A program made the translations under genes and the position numbers. 12,038 nt of DNA from an uncultured Eubacteriales bacterium (GTDB taxonomy: Bacteria; Bacillota; Clostridia; Christensenellales; UBA1242): the NCBI GenBank assembly GCA_905187655.1, contig CAJJIV010000024.1, positions 1 to 12,038 on the forward strand, written 5' to 3'. How positions within the stretch are numbered: position 1 is the stretch's first letter; the number at the start of each line of letters is the position of its first letter. The notes below the pieces were generated by a model. That model was not told where the DNA came from and made no database searches. It was given only the letters and a program-made list of their open reading frames with translations. Shown here in pieces: positions 1 to 8,617 of the stretch.

Positions 1-3000
1 TTGTAAGAATAATTTTTAAATATTTTTTCTATATATATTTCAACGTTATCACTTCCAGTAATTTGATCTGCCATAAGATTTGCTATTGTTTCATTAATAT
101 CTAATAAATATACAATTCCTTTTACTGGGTCTGAAGCAAATTGGTCGTTTGTAAATTTGCCATATTCGGTTTTAGTTTTAGAACCAATACCTAAAAATCC
201 CTTTGTTTTATATGTCTTTTCATAGTAAATGTTAGAATCACCAGGTATTACATAAAGTATTGTTTGACAAGTTTTATTTTCAAATGCAAGACTGCTGTCA
301 TCATGGTAAAGTATGCATTTCATTGAAACTTGTTTTAATTCATTAATGTCTAAATAACAATCTATACTAATTTTAATATCAAAAGAAAGAATAGAAGTTT
401 GAGCATCGCCGGTTATTCTAAAGTGTCGCATTTCTGCAGTATTGGCAGTTGTTTCAAGTAAGTTATTAATAGTGTCAAAAACAATGTATCCGGTAGTGTC
501 GGATAAAGTGTAAGAGGCTTCTTCATCTGTTGCAACAGAGAAAACAGCATTTGCATTAAAATTATATCCAAATAAATTTATTGTTGGGTTAGTGTATAAT
601 GAAACAATTCCATTTTCTACATTAATTTTAATTTTAACTATGTCAGTTAGCAAGCTAGACATCGTGCTAAGATTTAGTTCTAGTGCCACATAACGGTTTT
701 CATCATAGTTTGATGCAGAATTAATAATGCTACTAAGGTCATAAGAATTAATATTGGTATTTATACCTTCTAATAATTGGTCTAATATGTCTTTTAGTTC
801 TGGAATATAATTTAATAATCTATCAATTGTTTCTTTGCTCTTTGCTAACTCTTCAGTGCTGAACGTTCCTTTAATTCCGTTATAATCAAAATACAATCTC
901 TTGTTTTCATAGTTAATTGCTATAGTATGTGTTCGAGCATTTTGTTCGGTCTTTTCAGCAGTGCCATTTGTATAATCATAAATGTTAGTTCTTGTATTTA
1001 AGACAATGTTGCCAACAAATTTAAGATCATTAAAGTTAGAAGATATGACAATTTCAACTGTATAATTTATCGCAAGTTCTTTGGTTATTCTGTCGCTAGC
1101 ATCTTTTTCTTGTGGACAAGAAACATCGCCAGTTAAAACCAATTTTAAATTTTTAGCATCAATAAAATCGTTTAATTTAGAAAGTTTTATTTCATTGTGA
1201 TTAATAGAAGTGTCGTATGTTAAACAATTATTTGAACTTGTTAAATTTATTATTTTGTTGTTTAAGTCATCTGTACCATTAAAAATTAATTTTGCAGTAA
1301 TATCAAGAGTCTTAGCATTAATAATAAGTTCTATTTCAAATTCCGTTTCGTTTAAGGTAATAGGAAGGTGAACTTTTAATAAATCATTTTCCCCTGTAAT
1401 TTTTAAAGCTTTTAGTAATTCATTTATATCTAGATCGCTAAAATTAGGAATTTGTAAACCTAATTTTTCTAGTATGCGATTAATTATAACGGTATTTTCT
1501 TCTTGTGTTAAATCGAGCTGACCATAAAATTCATCAACATTTAATTTTAAAGCTCCATCAGTGTAGTATAGATAAATATTTCCTAGTTTTGCAATAATTT
1601 CTGATTTTGGAAAATCGGTTATGTTTAAAATTAATGAAAGATCAAGTTTTAATGAATCCCAGATGTTTTCTGTTATTAGAGAGAAGTTAATAGGAGAGCC
1701 ATTCAAGTATTGGTTAACCTTATTAATTAAAGGAAGAAGGGAAGTAAAGGTGTTGTCTTCTGATTCTTCAACAAATTCAATGGTTTTATTAGTAGAGCAT
1801 AATTCAATAATATAATCATTAATACATATATAAGCAGATATATCATTAGATTCAGCATTAATTAATAAATCAGCTGAGATTTTTAAATTGCAAATATCTA
1901 CATCAATTTTAATCGAAATTCCTGCATCAGTTTCTTCAATAATTAAATTGTTTAATAACGAATTTGTGTCAAAGCCCCCAAAATTTAAATCTATATTTAA
2001 AAGCCCTAAAAGTTGTTTAATCGGTTCTTTAGCTGAGTTAATTTCTAATTTTGTGTTTAAGTCACCGCAGTTTACATACAATATGTTATTTTTATACAAT
2101 ACTTTAAAATCATCATCATTAAGTGAAACTATTGCTGTTGTTTTTATTTCACCGCTGTTGCCGTTGCCCATAAAGTCATCTAAATTTAAATTTAAAGTTA
2201 AACTACCAGATAGTCTTTGATCAATGTTAGTAGTAAAGTCAAGATTAAGTGGTTTAGAACCATCTAAGTATGGAGCAAAAGTGTCAAGTAAAAGATCGGT
2301 AGAAGATGGTTTTGTTTGAATGTCTTCACTGCTAGAAATTTCCATATCACATTTGCTTTCAAAGTAATTAAAGTTTGGAATTTCAAACTCACCAAAAGTA
2401 AAGTATTCAGTTATATTTTCAGTCAAACTAACTACACCTAGACCTTTCATTTCAACCTGATAGTCAGAAATACTATTGGTCTTTACAACTTTCCACTCGG
2501 AGTCAATATAAAGGTTAAAGGTAACCTTGCTTATTACTGGATATTTCTCAATGCCAGCCATTGTACGCATTTCGTTGCGAGTGGCTATTGTAGAAAGGGT
2601 TGGGTCTAATTCATATTCAAAGTGGTATATTCCATCAACTTCTTCAACAAATCTACCACTTAATATTGTATCATTGTTAAGTATATAAGAGCACAAAGTA
2701 TTTGGAACATTGCCATAGTTATTATAGTAATCAGTCTCAGAATATTTTTTAATATATTCATCTTCATTTGTAAATTCAAATTCAGATACTGAGGAAACTT
2801 TTTTTGCATCACGTACAAGATAGTTGCTTCCATTTATGTAATATTCCTTGCCAACTTTAACAAATTTAGAAGCACTTATACTCTGTTTATAAGTAGTATT
2901 GCCATTGCATATTCGGGTAGAATTAATGTATTGGTTTACAATGCTTGCTTTAGTTACCCCATCGCCTTCTGCCATAAATGGAGATGAAATAGTAACACCT

Positions 3001-3245
3001 TGTGCAATATACAAATTGTCAATTGGATCTTGAACATCGCTCGGAGAACCTGTTTCAGGTTTTGGCAAAGTGGTAACAGAAAGATTTGCATCAGATGGAA
3101 TTGACACTTCATCTAATGTTGTACTGCATGCGTTAAACACAATAAATCCGGTAATAAACACTGCAACAATACTTGCAATCCATATTATTTTCTTCTTACT
3201 AAAAAAATTTTTCTTTGAAACTTTTGTTGTACACCCTTTTTTCAT
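1..3245 (-). CDS. Large repeat-containing probable lipoprotein, 3' end outside window
   Basis: One minus-strand frame stays open from the ATG at 3245 to the window edge (1081 codons); the stop lies outside. The start is well fixed: an in-frame TAA sits 9 bases upstream, and AAAGGAG (3264-3258) lies 12 bases before the ATG, a long spacing. The N-terminus is Lys-rich (residues 2-19), then a hydrophobic helix (20-38) ends in VFNAC with Cys40, followed by STT. This is an imperfect lipobox, so either a lipoprotein or a single-anchor exported protein is likely. A low-complexity Pro/Ser/Thr linker follows (about 41-75). The rest is rich in alternating beta-strand patterns with no transmembrane helix. 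A unit repeats around Tyr390, Tyr558 and Tyr785: a strand of the LYV/YLY type, then a Gly-Leu-Lys-like turn, then an Ile-x-x-Leu-Leu helix, then strands ending near ADLLINAE or ELIINAK. A weaker fourth copy lies near Tyr998. The family is not recognised. An extracytoplasmic binding or surface role is inference. Confidence 0.85.
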   Translation of the reverse strand, partial: MKKGCTTKVSKKNFFSKKKIIWIASIVAVFITGFIVFNACSTTLDEVSIPSDANLSVTTLPKPETGSPSDVQDPIDNLYIAQGVTISSPFMAEGDGVTKASIVNQYINSTRICNGNTTYKQSISASKFVKVGKEYYINGSNYLVRDAKKVSSVSEFEFTNEDEYIKKYSETDYYNNYGNVPNTLCSYILNNDTILSGRFVEEVDGIYHFEYELDPTLSTIATRNEMRTMAGIEKYPVISKVTFNLYIDSEWKVVKTNSISDYQVEMKGLGVVSLTENITEYFTFGEFEIPNFNYFESKCDMEISSSEDIQTKPSSTDLLLDTFAPYLDGSKPLNLDFTTNIDQRLSGSLTLNLNLDDFMGNGNSGEIKTTAIVSLNDDDFKVLYKNNILYVNCGDLNTKLEINSAKEPIKQLLGLLNIDLNFGGFDTNSLLNNLIIEETDAGISIKIDVDICNLKISADLLINAESNDISAYICINDYIIELCSTNKTIEFVEESEDNTFTSLLPLINKVNQYLNGSPINFSLITENIWDSLKLDLSLILNITDFPKSEIIAKLGNIYLYYTDGALKLNVDEFYGQLDLTQEENTVIINRILEKLGLQIPNFSDLDINELLKALKITGENDLLKVHLPITLNETEFEIELIINAKTLDITAKLIFNGTDDLNNKIINLTSSNNCLTYDTSINHNEIKLSKLNDFIDAKNLKLVLTGDVSCPQEKDASDRITKELAINYTVEIVISSNFNDLKFVGNIVLNTRTNIYDYTNGTAEKTEQNARTHTIAINYENKRLYFDYNGIKGTFSTEELAKSKETIDRLLNYIPELKDILDQLLEGINTNINSYDLSSIINSASNYDENRYVALELNLSTMSSLLTDIVKIKINVENGIVSLYTNPTINLFGYNFNANAVFSVATDEEASYTLSDTTGYIVFDTINNLLETTANTAEMRHFRITGDAQTSILSFDIKISIDCYLDINELKQVSMKCILYHDDSSLAFENKTCQTILYVIPGDSNIYYEKTYKTKGFLGIGSKTKTEYGKFTNDQFASDPVKGIVYLLDINETIANLMADQITGSDNVEIYIEKIFKNYSY

Positions 3246-3270
3246 ATTTATTTAGTGCTCCTTTATTTAC

Positions 3271-3276
3271 ATTATA
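3271..3276 (-). promoter_or_regulatory. Probable -10 box of the minus-strand lipoprotein gene
   Basis: A perfect TATAAT reads on the minus strand 25 bases before the ATG at 3245, just upstream of its AAAGGAG. No good -35 hexamer lies 16-18 bases further upstream, so the assignment rests on the -10 alone. Confidence 0.45.
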
Positions 3277-3323
3277 CAACAAATTTCGCCCCAAGCACTA
3301 GACTATATTAAATTAAACTACAC

Positions 3324-3349
3324 AAACTCTATAACCAGTAGTAGAGTTT
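3324..3349. repeat. Inverted repeat in the divergent spacer
   Basis: AAACTCTA (3324-3331) and TAGAGTTT (3342-3349) form a perfect 8-bp inverted repeat around a 10-base loop. It sits between the two divergent genes, upstream of both start codons. A short T-rich run follows on the plus strand, but no plus-strand gene precedes it, so it is more likely an operator or cruciform-type element than a terminator. Its function is unknown. Confidence 0.4.
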
Positions 3350-3374
3350 TATTTCGTTATCTACCGCCAGTTTA

Positions 3375-3400
3375 GTTTGTAGTATTTTAAGTTTACAAAC
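3375..3400. promoter_or_regulatory. Possible operator: 7-bp inverted repeat beside the -35 region
   Basis: GTTTGTA (3375-3381) and TACAAAC (3394-3400) are exact reverse complements separated by 12 bases. A third similar half, TTTGTAA (3407-3413), overlaps the proposed -35 of the gene starting at 3457. This arrangement fits a dimeric regulator site, but AT-rich repeats of this size can also arise by chance. Confidence 0.3.
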
Positions 3401-3407
3401 AAAACAT

Positions 3408-3437
3408 TTGTAATTTTTCTTGCATATGTGCTATGCT
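3408..3437 (+). promoter_or_regulatory. Probable promoter of the 217-residue protein gene
   Basis: TTGTAA (3408-3413, 4 of 6 to consensus) is followed after 18 bases by TATGCT (3432-3437), which is preceded by TGc, an extended -10. Transcription would begin near 3444, right at the ribosome binding site, giving a leader of about a dozen bases. This rules against a start codon at 3433. Confidence 0.45.
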
Positions 3438-3456
3438 AAAATTAAAGGAGAAGACT

Positions 3457-4110
3457 ATGGACGGAACAGAAATTTTGTTTAAAATGAAAGATTGTGGTTA
3501 TGTACCACAAAACAACAAGGAAAGGGAATTTGTAAATAATCTTACATCATCGGGCTTTGCGTTTAAAGATAGGGAAACTAATTTATACAAACTGCAGTCT
3601 AGTGTTATGGTAGAAGATGGCATAGAAAAAATTACACTAAGTTGTTTACCTCAAGTAATATACCTTGGTTTGTTTTTTGAAAAAAATAATTTTATACCTT
3701 CATTGGAGGTGAAGCCAGATAACATACACCTACAATTGAATTATCTTGGTGCCTTAAAATTTATTGATTGGAAGCGTGTCCTAGATGGGCATTCATTAGG
3801 TGAAACTATTGAATTGTTTATTACTGGCTATGGTAAGAATGATAATAATGAAGGTTACAAAGTAGAGTTACCTCAATCGGCAAGGGACTTGTTTTATTCA
3901 AAGGAGCATAAAGAACCATGCTTTACAATTGGATTAAGCAAAAGGGGCAAAGAGAGAGATACTATGAATTTAGATTTTAAACCTATTAGAAGAAGTATGG
4001 TTAAAGCTAAATTAGGAGTATATACTACACAAGGAATTTTTTATAATAAAGATGAGTTGGATAATGCAAAAAAAGAACTGATTATAGATAAAACCGAATT
4101 TTACAATTAA
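3457..4110 (+). CDS. Hypothetical protein, 217 residues, unrecognised
   Basis: The start chosen is ATG 3457, because AAAGGAG (3444-3450) lies 6 bases upstream. An in-frame ATG at 3433 lies inside the proposed -10 and has no ribosome binding site. The protein (begins MDGTEILFKMKDCGYVP) shows no signal peptide, transmembrane helix or known catalytic motif, so it is probably cytoplasmic. The middle (roughly residues 50-125) alternates short hydrophobic strands with polar turns, including a QVIYLGLFFEK strand and an LNYLGALKFIDW segment. The C-terminal 70 residues are basic, with SKRGKERDTMN and KPIRRSMVKAK, then end in a Lys/Glu-rich helix. It stands alone with its own promoter, divergent from the lipoprotein gene. 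No function can be assigned; a nucleic-acid contact by the basic tail is only a guess. Confidence 0.85.
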   Translation: MDGTEILFKMKDCGYVPQNNKEREFVNNLTSSGFAFKDRETNLYKLQSSVMVEDGIEKITLSCLPQVIYLGLFFEKNNFIPSLEVKPDNIHLQLNYLGALKFIDWKRVLDGHSLGETIELFITGYGKNDNNEGYKVELPQSARDLFYSKEHKEPCFTIGLSKRGKERDTMNLDFKPIRRSMVKAKLGVYTTQGIFYNKDELDNAKKELIIDKTEFYN

Positions 4111-4174
4111 TCATAAAAATTAGTCAACATTTACCAAAAATTTAGTTGCGAATTTTTAATAAAATGTATATCAT

Positions 4175-4180
4175 TATAAT
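4175..4180 (+). promoter_or_regulatory. Probable -10 box of gap
   Basis: A perfect TATAAT lies 28 bases before the gap start codon, and the ribosome binding site AAAGGAG (4192-4198) falls between, 10 bases before the ATG. The matching -35 is poor: only T-rich bases lie at the right distance, and TTGCGA (4146-4151) is too far at 23 bases. Confidence 0.5.
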
Positions 4181-4202
4181 TGAAATAAACTAAAGGAGAT
4201 AA

Positions 4203-5222
<1,020 letters not shown>

Positions 5223-5240
5223 ACAATAGTAAAAAATATG

Positions 5241-5268
5241 TGGGGTGCAAAAGTGCATCCCATTTTTT
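5241..5268 (+). terminator. Rho-independent terminator of gap
   Basis: TGGGGTGCA (5241-5249) pairs with TGCATCCCA (5254-5262) in a 9-bp stem with one G-T wobble and an AAAG loop. Six T follow directly (5263-5268). A run of A upstream (5231-5236) could extend the stem with the T tract, so some termination from the opposite strand is also conceivable. Confidence 0.9.
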
Positions 5269-5302
5269 ATTAGTTAAATTAAATAAGTTTTATGTTAATT
5301 AG

Positions 5303-5334
5303 TTGAAAAAGGTTTATAATTATGTTATTATAAT
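5303..5334 (+). promoter_or_regulatory. Promoter of the zinc-ribbon/TM2-mnmA-trpS operon
   Basis: TTGAAA (5303-5308) and TATTAT (5326-5331) are 17 bases apart, and TGt (5323-5325) precedes the -10 as an extended element. An overlapping perfect TATAAT occupies 5329-5334 at a less favourable 20-base spacing. The element follows the gap terminator, so the operon is transcribed independently. Confidence 0.7.
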
Positions 5335-5362
5335 ACAAATAGAGTAGGAGTATTTGTTGTTT

Positions 5363-6223
5363 ATGAAAAAACTTTGTAAAGAGTGTTATAAATACATTGA
5401 TCGCAAGGCAACTATATGCCCATATTGCCATAAACCACAAAAGAGTAAAGAAAAGGATATAAAGCACAATGATTTAAACATGCAAGCAAATGTAAACCAA
5501 AACGAAACTCCAATTTCTAAGAACATAATAACTGAGCAAGTGGTTGGAGATGCTCCAGTTGATAAACAAGGCAGAGTGCGTTGGGTGCCAAAGCATAAAA
5601 GAGAAGGTTATAAAGAGCAACAAGAGTTCTTAAAGGGCACAAATATGCGGGAATGTGGCAAGCATATAGATGTTTCTGATGTAACATACTTTGATCGCGT
5701 TAATGGAAGAGGTAAATATTCTTCAGATGAACCACAAAGGAAAAACGGTTTTAAGCAAGAAAAATTAAAATGGTGGGAAATTTATAAGTGGACTGACCGA
5801 TTTTTTGCCCGTCGAAAAATTAAAAAAGTGATTAGCAAAGAATCAACAAAAAAGCCAGAAGGTATTTCTTATTGGTTAACCTTGTTGCTATGTATTTTTA
5901 CAGGGTATTTAGGTGTTCATAATATCTACACAAAAAATTATAAAAAAGGCTTTTGGGAACTGGGATTGTTTTCTTGGTCTATGTTGGTTGTAATGCTAAT
6001 GGACTATTGGACATGGCTTAAAGCGGTGCAAATGTCGTTATGTGCATTGCCGGCACTTATTGATGTGTTAATGTGGGTTTTTGACCTATTTGCACTAATA
6101 TTTAGGAAATACCAGTATCAACAAACAAAAATGAATTTTATTTATGGATTAGACATAGAAACACGTGCAAGATTAGGAAATAAATACATAAATGTCCCAA
6201 ACTGGTACGTATATAAAGGATAA
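5363..6223 (+). CDS. Zinc-ribbon and TM2-domain membrane protein
   Basis: The 286-residue protein opens with a small zinc ribbon: Cys5-x2-Cys8 and Cys19-x2-Cys22 (KLCKECYK and ICPYCHKPQ). A long polar, basic linker follows (about 25-165), containing [12 protein letters not shown] and, just before the membrane, [10 protein letters not shown]. The C-terminal third carries a TM2-like domain: a first helix near 170-184, the [16 protein letters not shown] turn resembling the G-x2-G-x-H-x-F-Y signature, a second helix (197-213), and a further hydrophobic span (222-247). The zinc ribbon would probably face the cytoplasm. The function of this architecture is not known. It is the first gene of an operon, and its last codons contain the ribosome binding site of mnmA. 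The start is uncertain: ATG 5363 lies 12 bases after GGAG (5347-5350), while TTG 5357 in the same frame would be 6 bases after it and add two residues. Confidence 0.85.
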   Translation: MKKLCKECYKYIDRKATICPYCHKPQKSKEKDIKHNDLNMQANVNQNETPISKNIITEQVVGDAPVDKQGRVRWVPKHKREGYKEQQEFLKGTNMRECGKHIDVSDVTYFDRVNGRGKYSSDEPQRKNGFKQEKLKWWEIYKWTDRFFARRKIKKVISKESTKKPEGISYWLTLLLCIFTGYLGVHNIYTKNYKKGFWELGLFSWSMLVVMLMDYWTWLKAVQMSLCALPALIDVLMWVFDLFALIFRKYQYQQTKMNFIYGLDIETRARLGNKYINVPNWYVYKG

Positions 6224-6225
6224 AA

Positions 6226-7302
6226 ATGATAGTAGTAGGAATGAGTGGTGGTGTTGATTCATCGGTGGTTGCAAAATTACTTAAAGATGAAGGTAAACAG
6301 ATTATTGGTCTTTTTATGAAAAACTGGGAAGAAAAAGACAAAAATGGTGTATGCACCGCTGAAAATGATTTTGAAGATGTTAAAAAGGTTTGCAATCAAA
6401 TAGGCATACCTTATTATAGTATCAATTTCTCAAAAGAGTATATGGAAAGGGTATTTACTCATTTTTTGGAAGAATATAAAGCGGGTAGAACCCCAAATCC
6501 AGATGTTTTGTGTAATAGAGAAATAAAGTTTGGTCCATTTTTGGAGTATGCAAAGAAATTAGGATCAGAGAAAATTGCGACAGGTCATTATGCCCAAGTT
6601 GAAGAAAAAAATGGTTATTATTATCTTAAAAAGGCGGTAGATCAAAATAAAGATCAAACATACTTTTTAAATCAATTAAATCAATATCAACTTAGCAATG
6701 TTATCTTTCCAGTTGGTGGAATGACAAAACCAGAATTAAGACTTCTTGCCGAAAAATATAATCTTGCAACAAGTCATAAAAAGGATAGCACTGGAATTTG
6801 CTTTATTGGTGAACGCAATTTTAAGGAGTTTTTAAAAGGTTATCTGCCAGCTCAACCAGGTAAAATTGTAGACTATAAATCACATAAAGTTCTGGGTACT
6901 CACGATGGTTTAATGTATTATACTTTGGGTCAAAGGAAGGGCCTAGGAATTGGTGGAAGTCACGATGGGAATGGAGAGCCTTGGTTTGTGTGCAAAAAAG
7001 ATTTAAAGAATAATATTTTGTACGTAACTCAGGGTGATGATAGTTTGTTATATAGCAAGGCACTTAAAAGTGGAGTAGTAAATTGGATACCAAAGGCCCC
7101 AGATAAAAAAGAATTTGATTGCTTTGCCAAGTTTAGATATCGCCAACCTGAACAAGCAGTGCATGTTAAAATTAACGAAGATGGAACAACACTTGTTACC
7201 TTTAATGAAAAGCAACGTGCTATAACACCTGGTCAATACGTGGTGTTTTACGATGAAGAATATTGTCTTGGTGGTGGAGTAATTGAAGAGGTAATATTTT
7301 AA
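6226..7302 (+). CDS. mnmA: tRNA-specific 2-thiouridylase MnmA
   Basis: MnmA installs sulfur at position 2 of wobble U34 in tRNA-Lys, -Glu and -Gln, using ATP to adenylate the base and sulfur relayed from a cysteine desulfurase. Residues 5-14 are the PP-loop ATP site ([10 protein letters not shown]). The two catalytic cysteines are present: Cys96 in [13 protein letters not shown] and Cys192 in [21 protein letters not shown] (118-123) and KDQTYFL (142-148) are further family signatures. The length of 358 residues is normal and the C-terminal beta-barrel domain is complete. AAAGGA (6215-6220) lies inside the end of the previous gene, with only 2 bases between stop and ATG, so translation is probably coupled. 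No cysteine desulfurase gene is adjacent, although mnmA often has one as a neighbour. Confidence 0.98.
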   Translation: MIVVGMSGGVDSSVVAKLLKDEGKQIIGLFMKNWEEKDKNGVCTAENDFEDVKKVCNQIGIPYYSINFSKEYMERVFTHFLEEYKAGRTPNPDVLCNREIKFGPFLEYAKKLGSEKIATGHYAQVEEKNGYYYLKKAVDQNKDQTYFLNQLNQYQLSNVIFPVGGMTKPELRLLAEKYNLATSHKKDSTGICFIGERNFKEFLKGYLPAQPGKIVDYKSHKVLGTHDGLMYYTLGQRKGLGIGGSHDGNGEPWFVCKKDLKNNILYVTQGDDSLLYSKALKSGVVNWIPKAPDKKEFDCFAKFRYRQPEQAVHVKINEDGTTLVTFNEKQRAITPGQYVVFYDEEYCLGGGVIEEVIF

Positions 7303-7312
7303 GGAGAAAATT

Positions 7313-8344
7313 ATGGAAAACAAAAAGAAAATATTTGTCACCGGCGTAAGACCAACTGGTAAATTGCATATTGGACACTATTGTGGTGCTATTAGTTTGT
7401 GGAAGGAATTACAAGAGCAGGAAGACTATTTGCTTTACATTTTTATTGCAGACACTCAGGCACTGACTGATAATGCATTTGACCCACAAAAGGTTAAAAA
7501 CAGTGTTTCGGAAGTTATGTTAGATTATTTAGCATGTGGACTTGATCCTAATAAAGTAGTACTTTTTATTCAAAGTCAAATACCTGCATTAAATGAATTA
7601 ACAATGTATTATGCAAATCTTGTTACACTTTCAAGGCTTGAACGAAATCCTACAGTTAAAACTGAAATTGCGAGCAAGAAGTATTCTGGTGGAAGTGTGC
7701 CAGTTGGTTTTTTGACATACCCAATTAGTCAAACAGCGGATATAACCGCTTTTAATTGCAATTTAGTTCCAGCTGGAGACGACCAAGCACCAATAATTGA
7801 ACAAGGTAGGGAAATTGTAAGAACCTTTAATCGTTTGTATGGTGATATTCTAACCGAACCACAAATGTTTATGAGCAAGAACATTAAAGCTCGTAGGATT
7901 CCTGGCACAGATGGCAATGCAAAAATGAGTAAGAGTCTTGACAATTGTATTTATTTAAGTGATGAGCCAGAAGTTATAAGACAAAAAATTATGGGTATGT
8001 ACACCGATCCTAATCATATTAAAGTTACCGACCCAGGAAATACCGAAAATAATCCAGTATTTATTTATCTTGAAGTTTTTGCAAAGGACAAAGAAAAAGT
8101 TGCTGAAATGAAAGCTCATTATGAAAAGGGTGGACTTGGTGATGTGCAGTGTAAAAAGTATCTTAATGAAGTTATGCAAGAACTAATTGCTCCAATAAGA
8201 GAAAAAAGAAAGGAGCTTGCAAAAGATATGAACGCCGTTTACAAGGTTTTTGAAGATGGTTGTAAAAAGGCAAATGCTGTTGCTGAACAAACTTTACAAC
8301 GAGTTAAAAAAGCAATTGGCTTAGAATATTTTAACAGGGGCTAA
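7313..8344 (+). CDS. trpS: Tryptophanyl-tRNA synthetase
   Basis: This class I synthetase charges tRNA-Trp with tryptophan in the cytoplasm. The HIGH motif is intact at residues 19-22 (GKLHIGHYCGA) and the KMSKS loop at 204-208 (GNAKMSKSLDN). The adenine/ATP-site segment VPAGDDQAPIIEQGREI lies at 152-168. The length of 343 residues is typical of the bacterial enzyme. AAGGAG (7301-7306) overlaps the mnmA stop codon and lies 6 bases before the ATG, placing trpS in the same operon. With only 10 bases between the genes there is no room for a tryptophan T-box or attenuator immediately upstream, so expression probably follows the operon promoter at 5303. Confidence 0.98.
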   Translation: MENKKKIFVTGVRPTGKLHIGHYCGAISLWKELQEQEDYLLYIFIADTQALTDNAFDPQKVKNSVSEVMLDYLACGLDPNKVVLFIQSQIPALNELTMYYANLVTLSRLERNPTVKTEIASKKYSGGSVPVGFLTYPISQTADITAFNCNLVPAGDDQAPIIEQGREIVRTFNRLYGDILTEPQMFMSKNIKARRIPGTDGNAKMSKSLDNCIYLSDEPEVIRQKIMGMYTDPNHIKVTDPGNTENNPVFIYLEVFAKDKEKVAEMKAHYEKGGLGDVQCKKYLNEVMQELIAPIREKRKELAKDMNAVYKVFEDGCKKANAVAEQTLQRVKKAIGLEYFNRG

Positions 8345-8348
8345 ATCA

Positions 8349-8540
8349 ATGCAGACCGAAAAAGAAATGAGAATTGAAGAACTTAAACTACAAAAAATTC
8401 AACTAGAGAACGATTTAAGAGATATGAGAAAACGTAGGCATATGGGAATGGATGATGACCGTGCTGAAGACATAGTTGAAGAAATCTACCGAGATTTACT
8501 TGATGTTGAAGCGGAATTAGATTATTTACAGAACAATTAA
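8349..8540 (+). CDS. Small helical (coiled-coil-like) protein, 63 residues
   Basis: ATG 8349 starts 4 bases after the trpS stop, with AGGGG (8336-8340) 8 bases upstream as a modest ribosome binding site. The product (begins MQTEKEMRIEELKLQKIQLE) is almost entirely charged residues with Leu/Ile/Met at heptad-like spacing, so it probably forms two helices that pair as a hairpin or dimer. The turn would be around RKRRHMGMDDDRAED (28-42), and the second helix ends DVEAELDYLQNN. There is no signal or membrane segment and no recognised family. Its place as last gene of the operon suggests co-expression with trpS and mnmA, but a functional link is unproven. The full-length open frame and codon use like its neighbours favour a real gene. 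Confidence 0.7.
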   Translation: MQTEKEMRIEELKLQKIQLENDLRDMRKRRHMGMDDDRAEDIVEEIYRDLLDVEAELDYLQNN

Positions 8541-8548
8541 AATTAGTA

Positions 8549-8576
8549 TTGAAATTTAAAGGAAAAAGATTATAAT
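8549..8576 (+). promoter_or_regulatory. Promoter of the proS operon
   Basis: TTGAAA (8549-8554) and a perfect TATAAT (8571-8576) are separated by 16 bases. The start point would be near 8583, leaving a leader of about 35 bases before the proS ATG, too short for a T-box. The -10 lies within an AT-rich inverted repeat, AAAAAG (8563-8568) and CTTTTT (8578-8583), which may be fortuitous. Confidence 0.7.
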
Positions 8577-8617
8577 ACTTTTTATTATGATTTTTAGAAG
8601 AAAAATTAGGAGAAATT

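Noticed and set aside
1621..2220. Plus-strand open frames of 64 and 110 codons
   Set aside because: They run antisense inside the continuous minus-strand lipoprotein frame, have no ribosome binding sites, and have compositions typical of shadow frames.
3070..3255. Plus-strand frame of 61 codons
   Set aside because: It is antisense to the lipoprotein signal region; its hydrophobic look comes from the complementary Lys-rich codons.
3433..3456. Upstream in-frame ATG for the 217-residue protein
   Set aside because: It lies within the proposed -10 element, has no ribosome binding site, and ATG 3457 has AAAGGAG at 6 bases.
4136..4157. AAAAATT...AATTTTT hairpin after the 217-residue protein gene
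   Set aside because: The 7-bp stem is all A-T, too weak to call a terminator, although it could slow polymerase.
8541..8617. Terminator or T-box before proS
   Set aside because: No GC stem followed by T's, and the space after the promoter is too short for a T-box. Only an AT-rich repeat around the -10 was seen.
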